From contig JAAOMT010000599.1 of NCBI GenBank assembly GCA_016748015.1, positions 220,151 to 284,150 on the forward strand: a stretch of DNA of 64,000 nt. Direction: 5' to 3'. The translations under genes and the position numbers were made by a program. The stretch's first letter is position 1; every line of letters begins with the position of its first letter. This document shows positions 1 to 11,463 of this stretch, one piece after another. Source of the DNA: Geosiphon pyriformis (taxonomy: Eukaryota; Glomeromycota; Glomeromycetes; Archaeosporales; Geosiphonaceae). The notes beneath the pieces were generated by a model. It saw only the letters and a program-made list of their open reading frames with translations. It ran no database searches and had not been told where the DNA came from.

Positions 1-2341
1 ATAATAAGACAGTAATTATTTCAATTAATTATAGAATTGTAAATTTTTTTTTGTTAATTAGTAGTCTACTAATTTTAGTTGCTAAAAAAAAAAATTTTTG
101 CAAATATCTGGGTATTTTTTTATTAACAAAAGTTTATTAAAGTTTAACTTAATAAAAACTTATTTAAATATTAAATTTTTTGCTAATAAAATATTAAAAA
201 ACCATTTCTAATAAGCAGTTTTTGTATTTTATTATTAGTTTTAAAACCAAGTTTAATTTTGTTTTTAGTAAAATATATAGTAAGTAATATATTCTAATTT
301 GTAAAAACTTAAAATTAAAATTTGGTTTGTTTTTGAATTTTTTAAGTAATACAATCTATTATCTTTTTTTATATGGCTTAAAAACTTTCAAATTAATATA
401 GATTAAATACAAGTTGGTTTTTGTGTTAAGTTTTTTTAATATTTGTAGTATTTTAGACTGCCAAATTAACTATAAATCTTTTAATTTACAGATCTTAAGC
501 TGGTTTTTTTTTTATTTTTTAAACTTTTTAATTTATTTTAAAATTAGTCTTATAAACAATTTTTTGGTTAATTTGATTCGAATTTTTTGTGGTTATAATT
601 TATTACTAAATGGTTTTTTTTACTTAGGTTTTTAATTTTAAAGTAAATTCTAATATTATTAGTTTTGAGCAGTTTATGTTTTTTTAAAAGATCTTACTTA
701 CTTAAAAAATTTAAAATTGTTTTTATTAAACAATTACATAATAAAAAAAATAGTATTTAAGACTAAAAAATTTTTAAATACTAAAAAAAATTGAATTTTC
801 ATGGCTCTATTCTTGATTGGTTTATATTAGCTATTTAGTTTTTAGATAACTCAGCTTTCTATTATAATAAATTATCTTTAAATATTGGTTCTTAATTTCT
901 AAGTATTTTTAATTTTTGTAAATTTAGTTTGGTTTATAAATAATTATTGGTGTTAATATAATCTGTTTTTCTGTTTTTACTGATAGTTTTTTAAGCAATT
1001 TGAGTATTACTAATACAAAAACTAATACTATGGTTTTTTTTAAAAAATTACAATAATTAAACTACAAATTATTATATTAGTTTTAGAATATATTCTTTTT
1101 TTTTGTGTAATTAAGATATTTTTTAACAGTTAAACAGTTTTGAATATATATTATTCATAATTGGCTTTAGTATTATTGGATTTTTATAATTATTGTTAAA
1201 TTAAGTAACAACATATTGTAAATATTATTAAAAAAAAAATTTAAATATTAGTTAACATAAATTAAAAGATTATTTTAACATTTTAAGCAATAAAAAAACT
1301 AATATTTTAGTTAATACTATTTTATTTTTGGATATAATACTTTTTATATATGTGCAAAAATAATTTATTAAAACTGGTAATAGTATTATTTTTAAAAATA
1401 TAAAATGTTTTATCTGTAAAATTTTTTAAGTAATCTATTATATCTATTAAAAAGTTGGTTTTGGTGTTAAAATTTTAAATAGTAATCTGTTTGAAAACAT
1501 GAACTAAATTTAATTATTATTGATATAACATTCTAATTTTTACATAATAATTGAATTTACAAACAAAATTACAACTAAGATGTATTTTTATTTTATGAAA
1601 ATATTGTATTATAGACTATTAATAAATAAATATTTATATAATAAATATTACCATAGTATTTTGTGTTTATATTATAAAGAAGTTGAATTTTTGGACTATG
1701 TTTTTTTTTGTAGTATGAATATTAAAACTTGTAAAAAGCTGTTAATTAATCATATAACTATCTAAAAAACTTTATCTGACTTATACAGATTTTTATTATG
1801 TATATTCTTATTATTATTTTTGTATTTGTTTAATATTGTTGTGTATTTTATTTTATGTAAAAAATTTGTTTTTAGAAACTGGTTTTATAAGTTTTTATTA
1901 GTTTTTAAAAACACTAAAATTATTAATTATAAAATTATAAACTTTGTGTATAATTTTAAACTGGCTTATAAAAACAATATTTGGCTTGTTTATTCTAAAT
2001 ACTGAGTTTTTATGAAAAAACAATTTGATTTTACAAAATAAAACTATATCTTTAATTATTACCAGTCTGTTATTTGTGCTGTTAAATAGTATAATTAAAC
2101 TACTTAGAATTAATAAGATTTTTGGAATTAATTTTAGTATACACAAATTTTATTCATTTTTTTTGAATATTAAAGATATAGTTTCTATATATATAAATAT
2201 GTATTATTGTTTTAATTGGCTTAAATAACTGATTATATATAGTAAACATATAATTTATACTTAATTTAGATTACTTAATTTAATATATTATACTAAATAA
2301 TATTTGGATCTTATTTATTAAACATAATAAAATAAAAAAAA
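1..2341 (+). mobile_element. Old, AT-decayed LINE copy (3' part, cut by window edge)
   Basis: Non-coding remnant of the same LINE family as the copy at 2.58-9.39 kb. Base 1 aligns with about base 6978 of that copy. Bases near 100-160 still match its segment at 7080-7140. The region at 1580-1765 keeps the C-terminal zinc-knuckle stretch (for example NKYYHSILCLYYKEVEFLDY). Bases 2210-2325 match the element's 3' UTR, followed by an AATAAA-type tail. Differences from the younger copy are mainly C-to-T and G-to-A, so the copy is extremely AT-rich. No long ORF survives, and the left end lies outside the window. The call is firm; the exact alignment needs a computed comparison. Confidence 0.85.
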
Positions 2342-2580
2342 TATTATTATTAAAATTTAGTTTGTTAATTTTTTGTTTTTTATTATTTTAAAAATTATTA
2401 AATTTTTATAATATCTGTTATTATCTTTGTTTTTATTGTTATTATTTTATATAATATTTTTGATAAAAATTTTAAACTTTATTAATTAGTAATATATATT
2501 ATATATTTTAAAAATTTCAAAATTATCAAGATTGTTTTTGTTTATTAGTTAATTTTAATAATAAAAAATAAGAAAAATAA
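2342..2580. other. AT-rich spacer between two LINE copies
   Basis: Short, very AT-rich stretch between the tail of the older LINE copy and the 5' UTR of the younger one. I see no coding potential and no clear target-site duplication. Confidence 0.5.
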
Positions 2581-2583
2581 ATA

Positions 2584-2648
2584 AAAACTTCTTTCTTTCT
2601 TATCTCCGAAAAACCTCAATGAGTTATTTTCTGAAAGAAGAAGTTTTC
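2584..2648 (+). repeat. Inverted repeat in the LINE 5' UTR
   Basis: Bases 2584-2599 can pair with 2633-2648 to give a stem of about 15 bp with one bulged base. The loop of about 33 bases contains the only mixed-composition stretch of the 5' UTR. It lies about 85 bases upstream of the ORF1 ATG. It could be an RNA structure marking the 5' end of the element or affecting translation. No function is shown by the sequence alone. Confidence 0.5.
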
Positions 2649-2732
2649 TGTTTTTCTTGTTAATAATATATTAACATTTCTTTAACTAACAACTCTTTCA
2701 TTGTGGATTTAAAGACTGTTTCTAGTGACAGC

Positions 2733-4586
2733 ATGTCTAGTAAGAAGGCTCCTAAGGGCGTGTTTCACAGTTCTGCTGGTGGTTCCTTTTCACAAAGAAA
2801 GAAAGCTTCTCTTGGAAATGTTAAACACTCTGGTGATGAAAAAGATATTTCTCTAATGTCTGGTTCTGGTGCTAGTGTATATTCTGATGTGAAGAGCCTA
2901 TTTGGGGATGATGAAAATGTTAATATGTCTGGTGGTTTTGATGGTTCTTTTTCAGACTCGGCTGTTAATACTCTCAAGGCTAAACGTGTGAATACTAGTG
3001 CAAATTTCGGTTCTCCTATTGGTTCTCCTGACTTTGAAATGGATGAAAAGATGAAGCCCCTTCCACCCCCCCTTAGGAAAAAAGTTCCTTTGAATAAGAT
3101 TTGGATTGATTTCAAGATCATCAAAACTCCTGTAGAGGTGTTGGTTAAGAAATCATTTGCTTTAGACATCGATCTTTTGGCTGTAGAAGAGAAATTGGCT
3201 ATGCAAAAAACTCAGTTCATCAGAAAAATTTTTTCAAAAATCAATGGTTTTAAGGGGGCCACTACCCCCTCAAAATTTGAAGAGATTATCAGATTGACAT
3301 TTACTTCATCAGAGAACATGGAAAAAGCTGCCTTATTGGCCAGAGAAAATAACATTATGGTAAACAGCAATTTTAAGAGACAAGAAATTTGCTCAGATTG
3401 AGCTGTAGTAATCAAGAAAATTCCCATAAACACACCAAAAGAAATAATAGTCACTACAGTATTTGAGTTTGGTCAAGTGGTGTCAATTCAATTGCAGCTC
3501 ATTAGGCTGTGGCAGAAGGCTGTAGTGAAGTTTGCCAAATTGAGTCAGACAGATCAGTTGGCAGCTAAGTGGTCTTTTTTGATCGGGAAAGATTCAGTGC
3601 ACATGGCCAAAGCTGTGGGGGATCATGAGACATGGACATCTAGAGATTGATATAAGGCATTTTTGTTTACTTTGCCAGTGAGAACAATGGCTTATGATCT
3701 TGGTGATTTTTTGACAGGAGCTGGTGGGAAAACTTGTGTCATAAATCGATTCTTAGACACTGGCAATAGAGTTTGTTGTGCTGTGGTTTGTTTTGAGAAT
3801 GATGAGGTATTGGAGTTTGCATTTTATATGGAGCCTATTTTTGGTGGAATAAGACTTTCTTGGGCTAGATTGGGCCTGGTTCAGTATAAACAGTGTGGGA
3901 AACTTGGTCATTCTGTTCTAAAGTGTGATGCTGAAATCTCAACTCCTCCTAAACTTTCCAAGTCATTTAAAAGGGTTGTCTCTGATGAGAACCGTCTCCA
4001 GTTGGCCAAGCTATATGCGAAAAAGAGTGTGTCTATTTCTCAACCAGTTGTATTTGGCGGCAAATCATGGGCCCAGGTTGTCTCTCTGGTATCTTTGTCT
4101 GATGGTCCTTACTTTGGTTCTGGTTCTGGTTTTGGCTCCTCTTCTGGTGTCTCAGGTGTGATTGGTCACTCGTCTCCTATGGTTCCTGTTTATTTAATTT
4201 TGGAGACTCGTCTTGTTTCTTTAGAGCGTTCTTTGGAACTTCTTACAGATAGGGTGTCTGGTATTGTAAATAAACTTGACAATTTAAACCTGGTGCCCAT
4301 AACTCTTGCCTCCTCCTCTCAGCTCTTGGTTATCCCTGTTATGGCAAATGTGGAATTTGGTTCAGATATAGTTTTGGATGATTCTAAGTCTGTGGTTTTT
4401 CCTCTCTTTTTGGTTTTCTTTGGTGTCTCAAATTTGGGTTCAAGTGGTTCAAAAATTTTGACTTCAAAAGTGGACTGTTTGGAGTCGAAGTTGATGGCTT
4501 TTGAAGCTTTGGTTTGTTCAGTATTGGAGAAGTTAGATCAGATGTGTGCTGGCTCGGGTTCTGCGGTCTCTTTTTTATCTCAATGA
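2733..4586 (+). pseudogene. LINE ORF1 (gag-like RNA-binding protein), two in-frame stops
   Basis: The first ATG is at 2733; the same frame is open from 2703. It runs to TGA at 4584-4586 but is broken by TGA at 3399 and at 3648. The frame is otherwise maintained, giving about 617 codons. The N-terminus is Ser/Gly-rich and probably disordered. A CCHC knuckle lies at about 3886-3930, reading YKQCGKLGHSVLKC: the first Cys position is Tyr (TAT), consistent with a TGT-to-TAT change. A Ser-rich linker and a C-terminal helical region follow. In this class ORF1 binds the element RNA to form the RNP. Both stops could come from G-to-A or C-to-T changes at Trp or Arg codons. The stop codon overlaps the ORF2 start (ATGA). 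Confidence 0.85.
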
Positions 4587-7500
4587 ACAGTTTGGTTTGG
4601 AGAATTGCAACATGTAATATGAGGGGCATGAACATTCCTGCCAAACAGGATGATGTAGTTAGATGGCACATGGACTTTGGAAATAACATTTCTATCATTA
4701 CAGAGACAAAGTTAAAATCTGGCATTAAGTCATGGATCATAAATAAGTTTCCTGGTGTTCATGTTTTTACATCAGAGCTGGATACAGGTTCTTCTGATGC
4801 TGACATGGCAGTTATTATAAACTCTTTTGTGGCTCAGCATGTTTCAAAAATCAATGAAATTCCTGGTTGGTTAATTTCAATTAGGCTCTTGTTTAAGGGC
4901 AAACTTTTGGTTACAATTTTGGATATCTATGCAGATGTATCTGCTGGTGTGCATTTTGGTCAGGCTTTTGCTGTCAACTCCTTGATTGCTAGTGCTATCA
5001 ACTCAAGCTCTTTTGTCATCTTGGGTGGAGACTTCAATGAATCAGATACCAAGAAAAGTACTAGTCTCAGAAAATGTGCAGATCTGGGTCTTGTCAACTC
5101 TTTCAAAGGACATTTTTTGGCTAGTTCACCTATGTGAAGCAACTCCAGAGGTGTGAAAAAAGTTATTGATTATATTTTTGTCAGTGAAAACTTAGTTTCT
5201 GCTCTGATAAAGCGGAACATTAGTGTGGTTATGGAGTTTTTCGACATGAATCATAAGATGATTTCAGTTTTAGTTGGATTGAGGGACCTTCTTGATGTTC
5301 AGCTAAATAGTATTTGCAAACAGGCCAACAGAGACAGGTGGAAGTTTGACTTTAAGGATGCTGACCCTTCCAAATGATTATGGTTTAAGGATAATGTGTC
5401 TGCTGTTCTGTTCTTGGTCATAGGCAGTTTTCTGAATGCTAAGATTCTCAGTGATCTGGATGAGATGTGAGACATGTTGTGTGAGGTTATGGTAAAAACT
5501 GCTAATGCTACGTTTTCTAGGCGCTGGTTTAGTGAATTTGACTGTTCAAAAAACAGACATTTATTGAGGTTCTTTGGACTTGAATTGTTGGTGGCTAAGA
5601 TCATCAAGAGTTTGAATACAGGTAATAAGCATAAGTGTGATGGTCTAATCAAGAGATGGTTTCTGGTCAATTATAAAGAGGCTTTCAAGTTTGATTTTTT
5701 GGTTCAAAATAGGGCTGATTTGGTGGAGGTGTTCAAACATCTGTCTCAGGTTAGGAAGTGTTACAGGAAGTCTAAGTATTATGAATCCAGAATGGCGAGG
5801 GATACAGTGATCCAGAGTGCCATTGATAAACACAGGGAGAATTTCAGTTCTAACAAAGGTGACATGATTAGGAGTATTTTGGAGCAGCCTTTTTGTAAGG
5901 TTGTTTTGAACCACTTGGTTATAAGTGATAAACTGGTTTTAGATCCAATTAAGATAAAAAGCAGAGTCAATGGTATCATGGTTAACTAGATGAGGAAGCG
6001 TATTTTACTTTTGGTAATGTCCTCCAGATGGGCCCACCAATACATGTCTTTGGATTATGTAAAAGATGATGCCTTTTTTGATGTTATGAATGACATCCAT
6101 TTCAGTGAATTGGTGAATGTAATTTTGAATTTATCTGATGGCAAAGCGGCTGGTCTGTCTGGTATCTCTAATGTGCTATGGAAACATTGTGGTGATGATA
6201 TGCTTGAGTGTTTGTTGGGTTTCTTAAATTCTTGCCTAAATATCAGTAAGGTTCTGGCCCTTTGGAAAAAAGCTTGGGTTTCTATGATCCCCAAACCATA
6301 TGAATGGGATGGTATTTTTACGAATATAAGGCCCATTGTATTAATTGAGACAGCCAGAAAGATACTCTCTAAATTATTGTTTAACAGTATTTCTTCAGCC
6401 TGTTCCAGATTTGATGTTCTCCGGAGTGACAATTTCTCAGTCCTAAAGGGTACTTCCATTCAATCTCTGGTTTTTGCTGTTGGTTTGATTGTGGAAGATG
6501 CTCTGGAGAAAAATAGGGAGGTTTGGTTGGTGTTGCAAGATATGTATAAGGCCTATGATTCTGTTGGTTGGTGGCAGTTGGAAGCCAGTTTGAAGCAGAT
6601 CAAAATGTGTGTTGTTTTTCAGAAACTTATATGTAGGCAGGATTAATAGAGTAATGACTGATTTTGGCTTCTTGAATGGATACAATATGCTAGATGATTT
6701 GGATCAAGGAGAGGTCTTCTCTTCTTTCTTGTAGAGAATTTTTTATGACCCTTTGTTGTGCAAGGTTAAGGATCATGAACATTTATATGGTTACAGAATC
6801 AATACCAACTTTGTAGCAAAATCTAGCCAAATTGAGTCTAGTGGTGGTTAGTCTTCATTTTTTACGGCAGGTGCATTTGTGGATGATACTATCTGAATTG
6901 GTAATGATTAAGTATTGACACAACATATATTAGATATTGCAGACAAATTTTTTGAGGTCAATAATATTACAATTAACAGTAAAAAGACTGTGGTGATTCC
7001 TATCAACAAAAGAGTTTTAGATGTGTCTCTGCATATTAATGAACTATCTATCTCTATTGCTAAACAGGTTAAGGCTCATAGATATCTGGGCATTTTCTTG
7101 TCAACAAACAGGTTGTCTAAGCCCAGTTTAGCCAAAGCTCAATCAGATGTCAGGTTCTTTTTCAATATGGTTCTCAGAAAAGCTTTGATGGATAAACAAT
7201 TTGTGTACTTGGTGTCTTTGGTCCTACAACTTATTGTCAGCTATTGCACACAATTCAGCTTTGTTTCTAAAAGTGTCTGCTTGAAATGGGATGTTATGTT
7301 GAGGAAGGGTCTCAAATCTAAAGTGAATTTGTCTCAAGATTTTCCCAGTGAAGCTTTATATCATCTCTCCCTTTATGGTGTAAAGACTTTTAAACAGATC
7401 CAGACTGAAGAAAAGGTGGCTTCATTGGTTTGGTTTTCAAATGCGCCTTGTATTCTGGGGCATTTGTTTGAACACCATTTTTTGAATCTACAGATATTAG

Positions 7501-9247
7501 GGTGGGTTCTATTAAACTCTTTGTGACATTCTGTTAAGTTGAGGGTTAATCCCCTTAACAATTTTCTTACTGGTATGGTTAGAATTTTTTTGGACAATAA
7601 TATATATCTGGCTAACAATTTGCCTTGTGCTTTTTGTGGTGCTGGTCACTTCCTTGTGTCGACAATCTTGGGTAGCTCCTTTTATTTTGGTGTGGTCCCT
7701 TCTTTAAAGCGTTTTGGTGTTGCCTTTGGTGACAGGTTATTGGGCAAAGATGAATCGGTTCTCAGTTAGAGAACTTTTTGCTGCTGGAAGAGACTAAGTT
7801 CCAGGGGTCCTGTATCTTTGTAGTACTCCAAAGTTTCTGCGTACATGGATGGTTACCATCTCATTCCTAGTAGTCTGTCCACAGTCTCTGGTGGCTCAAA
7901 CTTTTTTGATTCAGAAAGATATTTGGTTGTTTGGGAATGTTTACATAAATTCTGGTCTGATGTCTTCACAGTTTATACTGATGATTCTCTGTCTCATTTG
8001 GGCACTGCTGAGGTTGCAGGTGGGACTGCAGCTTATTTTCCCGATGCTGGTGTGAGTATTGGTGTTGAAGTCAGTGGGTTGCTTTCTTCTACTATGGCTG
8101 AACTTTACACTGTTGTTTTGGTACTGGAATGTATTTTTTCTTCGTGCTCAGTTGTTATTAACACCGATAGTTAGGCTACTATTGATGCATGTGCTTTAGA
8201 ATTGGGTTTAATTGCTCCTAATTTCAGGAACAAATGTTAGGTGGAAAGGCGTTATATTCGCAAGTTGATCGAGGATAAAGACCTTTCTGTTGGGTGGGTG
8301 AAGATTCAGATAATGCTCACAATGACAAGGCCGATGCTTTGGCTGGGCATGCTGCTCATTCCAATTTGTCTCTTCCTATGGGTGTTTGGAAAAGGTATGT
8401 CATGGCTCATGATCAGGTTGTCTTGGGCAATGCTCAATATTTTGTTCAGGATATTTATAGGTCTATCTGTCATGCTCAATGGAAGGCTGGTCCTGGCTCT
8501 GTAGTAATAAATGAAAAGTTGATTGTGAGGGTTGGTTGGAAGTGTATGGCTTCAATTTGGCACCTGGACTCCCACATGCTGTTAGGCTTTACAAGCCGAG
8601 CTTCAGCTGTTTTCCATACCTACTTAATGAAGGTAGTCTATAAGAAGTTACCAGTTGCCGTTCGTAAAAAGTTGTATAATAAATGTTATCCTGGGGTTCT
8701 CTGTTTGATGTGTGGTGATGTTGAAGTGTTAGATTATGTGTTTACTTGTCGAAGTGAGACAGCTGTGCATGCTGATATTTTGTTGGGTGGGGCCACTTTG
8801 TGGAAGTCATTGCTGGTGGGCTGCTCTTCAGTGTTCTCTCCTATGTTGCATACTCTGCTTGTTGATTGTCATGATTCAAGGGTGTATATGTGATTGTGTA
8901 AAGGCTTTGTACTGAGAAAATGGGTCGATGAAGCTACTGCACATTTCATGAATTGAAATTGGGCTGTTTTGGTGGTGGCTGATTTTATTCGATGCCTGGC
9001 AGAAAAACACCAGTGTGGTTTATGGTTACCCAGGGCTAAGTTTAGAGTGGACATGGAATGTTGTGATTTGGTTTGTGCTTCAGAAATTTCCGTTGGTTTT
9101 TCAGCTGACTCTATTAAACATTTGTCTGGTGGAGTTGTTTGTCTTCTTGGGATAGATAAGGTGTTTGTTGTTAGTTTTGGTTTGTACAAAGCTAGCCTTT
9201 TTTTTTCTGGTATTTGTGACAGTGTCAAAGTTTACGTAGGTGTGTAG
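4583..9247 (+). pseudogene. LINE ORF2: endonuclease, reverse transcriptase, RNase H (decayed)
   Basis: Starts at ATG 4583, overlapping the ORF1 stop by four bases. Order: endonuclease (ITETKL near 4700, GGDFNE near 5030, IDYIFVS near 5165, and NH where DH is usual near 5250); reverse transcriptase (motif A LQDMYKAYDSV near 6530, FVDD box near 6878); RNase H (VYTDDS near 7972, the Glu of AELY near 8097, INTDS near 8160, HNDKADALAG near 8320); and a C-terminal zinc knuckle near 8706 with Tyr in place of the usual His. In-frame stops are at 5135, 5375, 5468, 5987, 6732, 6849, 6894, 6909, 7524, 7767, 7821, 8172, 8238, 8891 and 8954. Frameshifts lie near 6605-6640 and 8285-8315. Almost all stops fit Trp, Gln or Arg codons hit by transitions. 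Not functional. Confidence 0.88.
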
Positions 9248-9393
9248 TATTGCCTAGATTAGCTTAAGTGGCTAGTCACATATAGCAAATGCATGAGTCA
9301 TATTTAGTTAGATTCACTTAGCTTGCATCTGTATACTAAATAGTGGTTGGGCTACACTCATTAAATGGAATAAAAAAATAAAATAAAATAAAA
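9248..9393 (+). repeat. LINE 3' UTR and tandem A-rich tail
   Basis: The 3' UTR of about 120 bases is followed by AAAAT-type pentanucleotide repeats (9369-9393). The same UTR and tail close the copies ending at 2341 and 11463, so this is the genuine 3' end recognised by the element's reverse transcriptase. Short tandem tails rather than poly(A) are known from I-like LINEs. Confidence 0.8.
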
Positions 9394-10084
9394 TTTTTTT
9401 TTATAATCAATAAAAAATTATTAATTTTTATAATATATATTAAAAACCAAATTAGTTGATTTTTTTGGTTATATTATTTTTAAAATTTATAAATTAATTT
9501 TTTAAATTTGTAATTATATATGTTTTATTTTTCAGTTTTTTAACAATTAAAATATGTAATTATTATATTTAGTTTTAATTCTAAAATATTTTTATTTTTT
9601 AAAGTTTTTATTTAAGTTTATAATTAGTTGAGTATTATTTTATTAATACAGATTTTATATTAAGATTACTTTTTTGGTTTTTTTATTATTATAATTGTTA
9701 ATTTTATAATTAGTTTTAAGTTAATTTTATTAATTAAATTGGCTTTATTAGTTAAATTAATTATTAAACTTATTGATTTTTTGATTTTTTGATTATAAAA
9801 TTGGTTAATATTTTTTTTTGAATATTAAAATAAAAAAATTATTAATAATTTAAACAAAAAATAAATAAATCATAAATAACTTTTAAAATTAAAAAAATCG
9901 AATAATTTAAATTATATTATTAATAAAAAAATATCTATTTAAATAATAATTTTTAAATTATAAACTTTAAATATTAAATTAAATATTAATAAAATCATTA
10001 AATAATTAAGTAATATAGTAAAAAATAGTAATAAATTGGTTATTTATATATATATAATATATTCTTAAAATAAATTTTTTATAT
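9394..10084. other. AT-rich decayed repeat DNA
   Basis: No gene seen. Bases about 9590-9800 resemble about 53170-53370: both carry a run close to ATTAAATTGGCTTTATTA followed by a TTAAACTTATT motif. This points to an older dispersed repeat whose identity I cannot name. Confidence 0.45.
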
Positions 10085-11463
10085 TAAATCTAATATAGTT
10101 TAGTTTTAATTAGATTTGTATTTAATTGTATTGGAATTGAGATTAATGGTTTGATATTTTTTACAATAGCAGAATTAAAGACAATTATTTTGGCTTTGAA
10201 ATATGTCCTAGCTTACAATACTGTTATAGTTTATTCAGACAATTAGATTATCCTAAATGTTTGTACTATAGAATTAGACTTGGCTTTGCCAAACTTTTGC
10301 AATAGTTGCTGATTGAAAAGACATTGTATTATAAATTTAATTAAAAATAAGAGGCTTAGTGTATCTTAGAATAAGGTCAAAGAATATTTAGGTGTGGTAG
10401 ACAATAAGCATACTGATAAGCTAGCCAATTTGGCTTTTTGTTTGAATTTGGTTCTTTTTTTTTTGGTTAATGAAAAATATATTAGTGCTGGTGAGATGAT
10501 GATTTTTGGTAATATTCACTATTTTATTTAAGATATTTTTAGGACTGTTCATTGTGTACATTAGAAGATTAAACTTGAGTCTAATATTATTAATACAAAT
10601 ATGACAAAGAATATAAATTGGATTTAGACCATCTTAATTTGACACTTTGATTTACATATGACAGCTGGCTTTACAAGTAAGTTTACTATTAGTTTGTGTT
10701 CATATTTTATGAAAACTTTGTATTATCATTTACTAGTCATTGTTTAAAAGATTTGTATTATAAAAAGTATCCTAGTGTATTGTGTTTTTATTGTGAAAAG
10801 ATAAAGACTTCTAATTATTTCTTTGTGTGTTCATTTAACTTTAATGCTCATAAGAGTCTGTTTGAGTTATGTTCAATTTAGTGGAGTGTCATGTTGGATT
10901 TAAGCTTGCCATTATTTCATGTTTTGCAAATGCTTTTTTTGTGTATTTTTGATGATGCTATGTATATTGTTTTGTATAAGAGTATTGTGTTTAAGAAATA
11001 GTGTTTGAAAACTATGTTTTTTTTTGATAGTGTTAAAATTGCCAATAGTAAAATGGTCAATTTGGTGCAAAGTTTGGGGATGGCTCACTGGACTGAAGTA
11101 TAGATGGTTAGAATTAAATACAGAGCAATTATAAAAAAAAAAACCTGGTTACATATGATAGTTTAGTGTCTTTTGAGATTTGTAGTCTGTTAATTTTGCT
11201 TTTTAATGATGTTATTAAGTTGTTCAGAATTGTGAAGTCACATGACATTAGTTTTGGTTTCTAGAGACTTTGCAGTTTTTTTTGGTACTAATAATGCAGT
11301 AACTGTTAAAATAGATTTATAGTATTGCTCTAATTGGCCTAAATAACTGGTCATATATAGAAAATACATGATTTGCATTTAATTTAGATCACTTAGTTTG
11401 ATGTATTGTGTTAAATGGCTTTTGGGCCTTACTTATTAAAATAAAATAAAATAAAATAAAATT
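10085..11463 (+). mobile_element. Old 5'-truncated LINE copy
   Basis: Same family as the 2.58-9.39 kb element, matching its bases from about 8010 to 9393. Traces of RNase H remain (near 10215 the catalytic-Asp strand reads VIVYSDN). The zinc-knuckle segment at 10696-10881 (LYYKKYPSVLCFYCEK) and the 3' UTR are also retained. It ends in five AAAAT-type units (11437-11463). The left end is set by loss of similarity and may be further upstream. 5' truncation with an intact 3' end is the usual result of incomplete target-primed reverse transcription. All frames are closed. Confidence 0.82.

Larger units (their letters stand above)
2580..9393 (+). mobile_element. Near full-length two-ORF LINE retrotransposon, inactivated
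   Basis: Non-LTR retrotransposon of about 6.8 kb. In order it has a 5' UTR with an inverted repeat (2584-2648), ORF1 with a gag-like zinc knuckle, ORF2 with an apurinic-type endonuclease, reverse transcriptase, RNase H and C-terminal zinc knuckle, a 3' UTR (9248-9368) and a short tandem A-rich tail (9369-9393). The layout fits an I/Jockey-like LINE with RNase H. It is dead: ORF1 has two in-frame stops and ORF2 has about fifteen plus two frameshifts. It is much less decayed than the copies on either side, so it inserted later. The exact 5' boundary is inferred from where the AT-rich flank ends. Confidence 0.9.

Noticed and set aside
1580-1765. Small Tyr-rich ORF as an independent gene
   Set aside because: It aligns with the C-terminal zinc-knuckle part of the LINE ORF2, so it is a fragment of a decayed copy. 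The same holds for 10696-10881.
2765-3169. 134-codon ORF antisense to LINE ORF1
   Set aside because: It is a shadow of the Ser/Gly-rich coding strand, with no features of its own.
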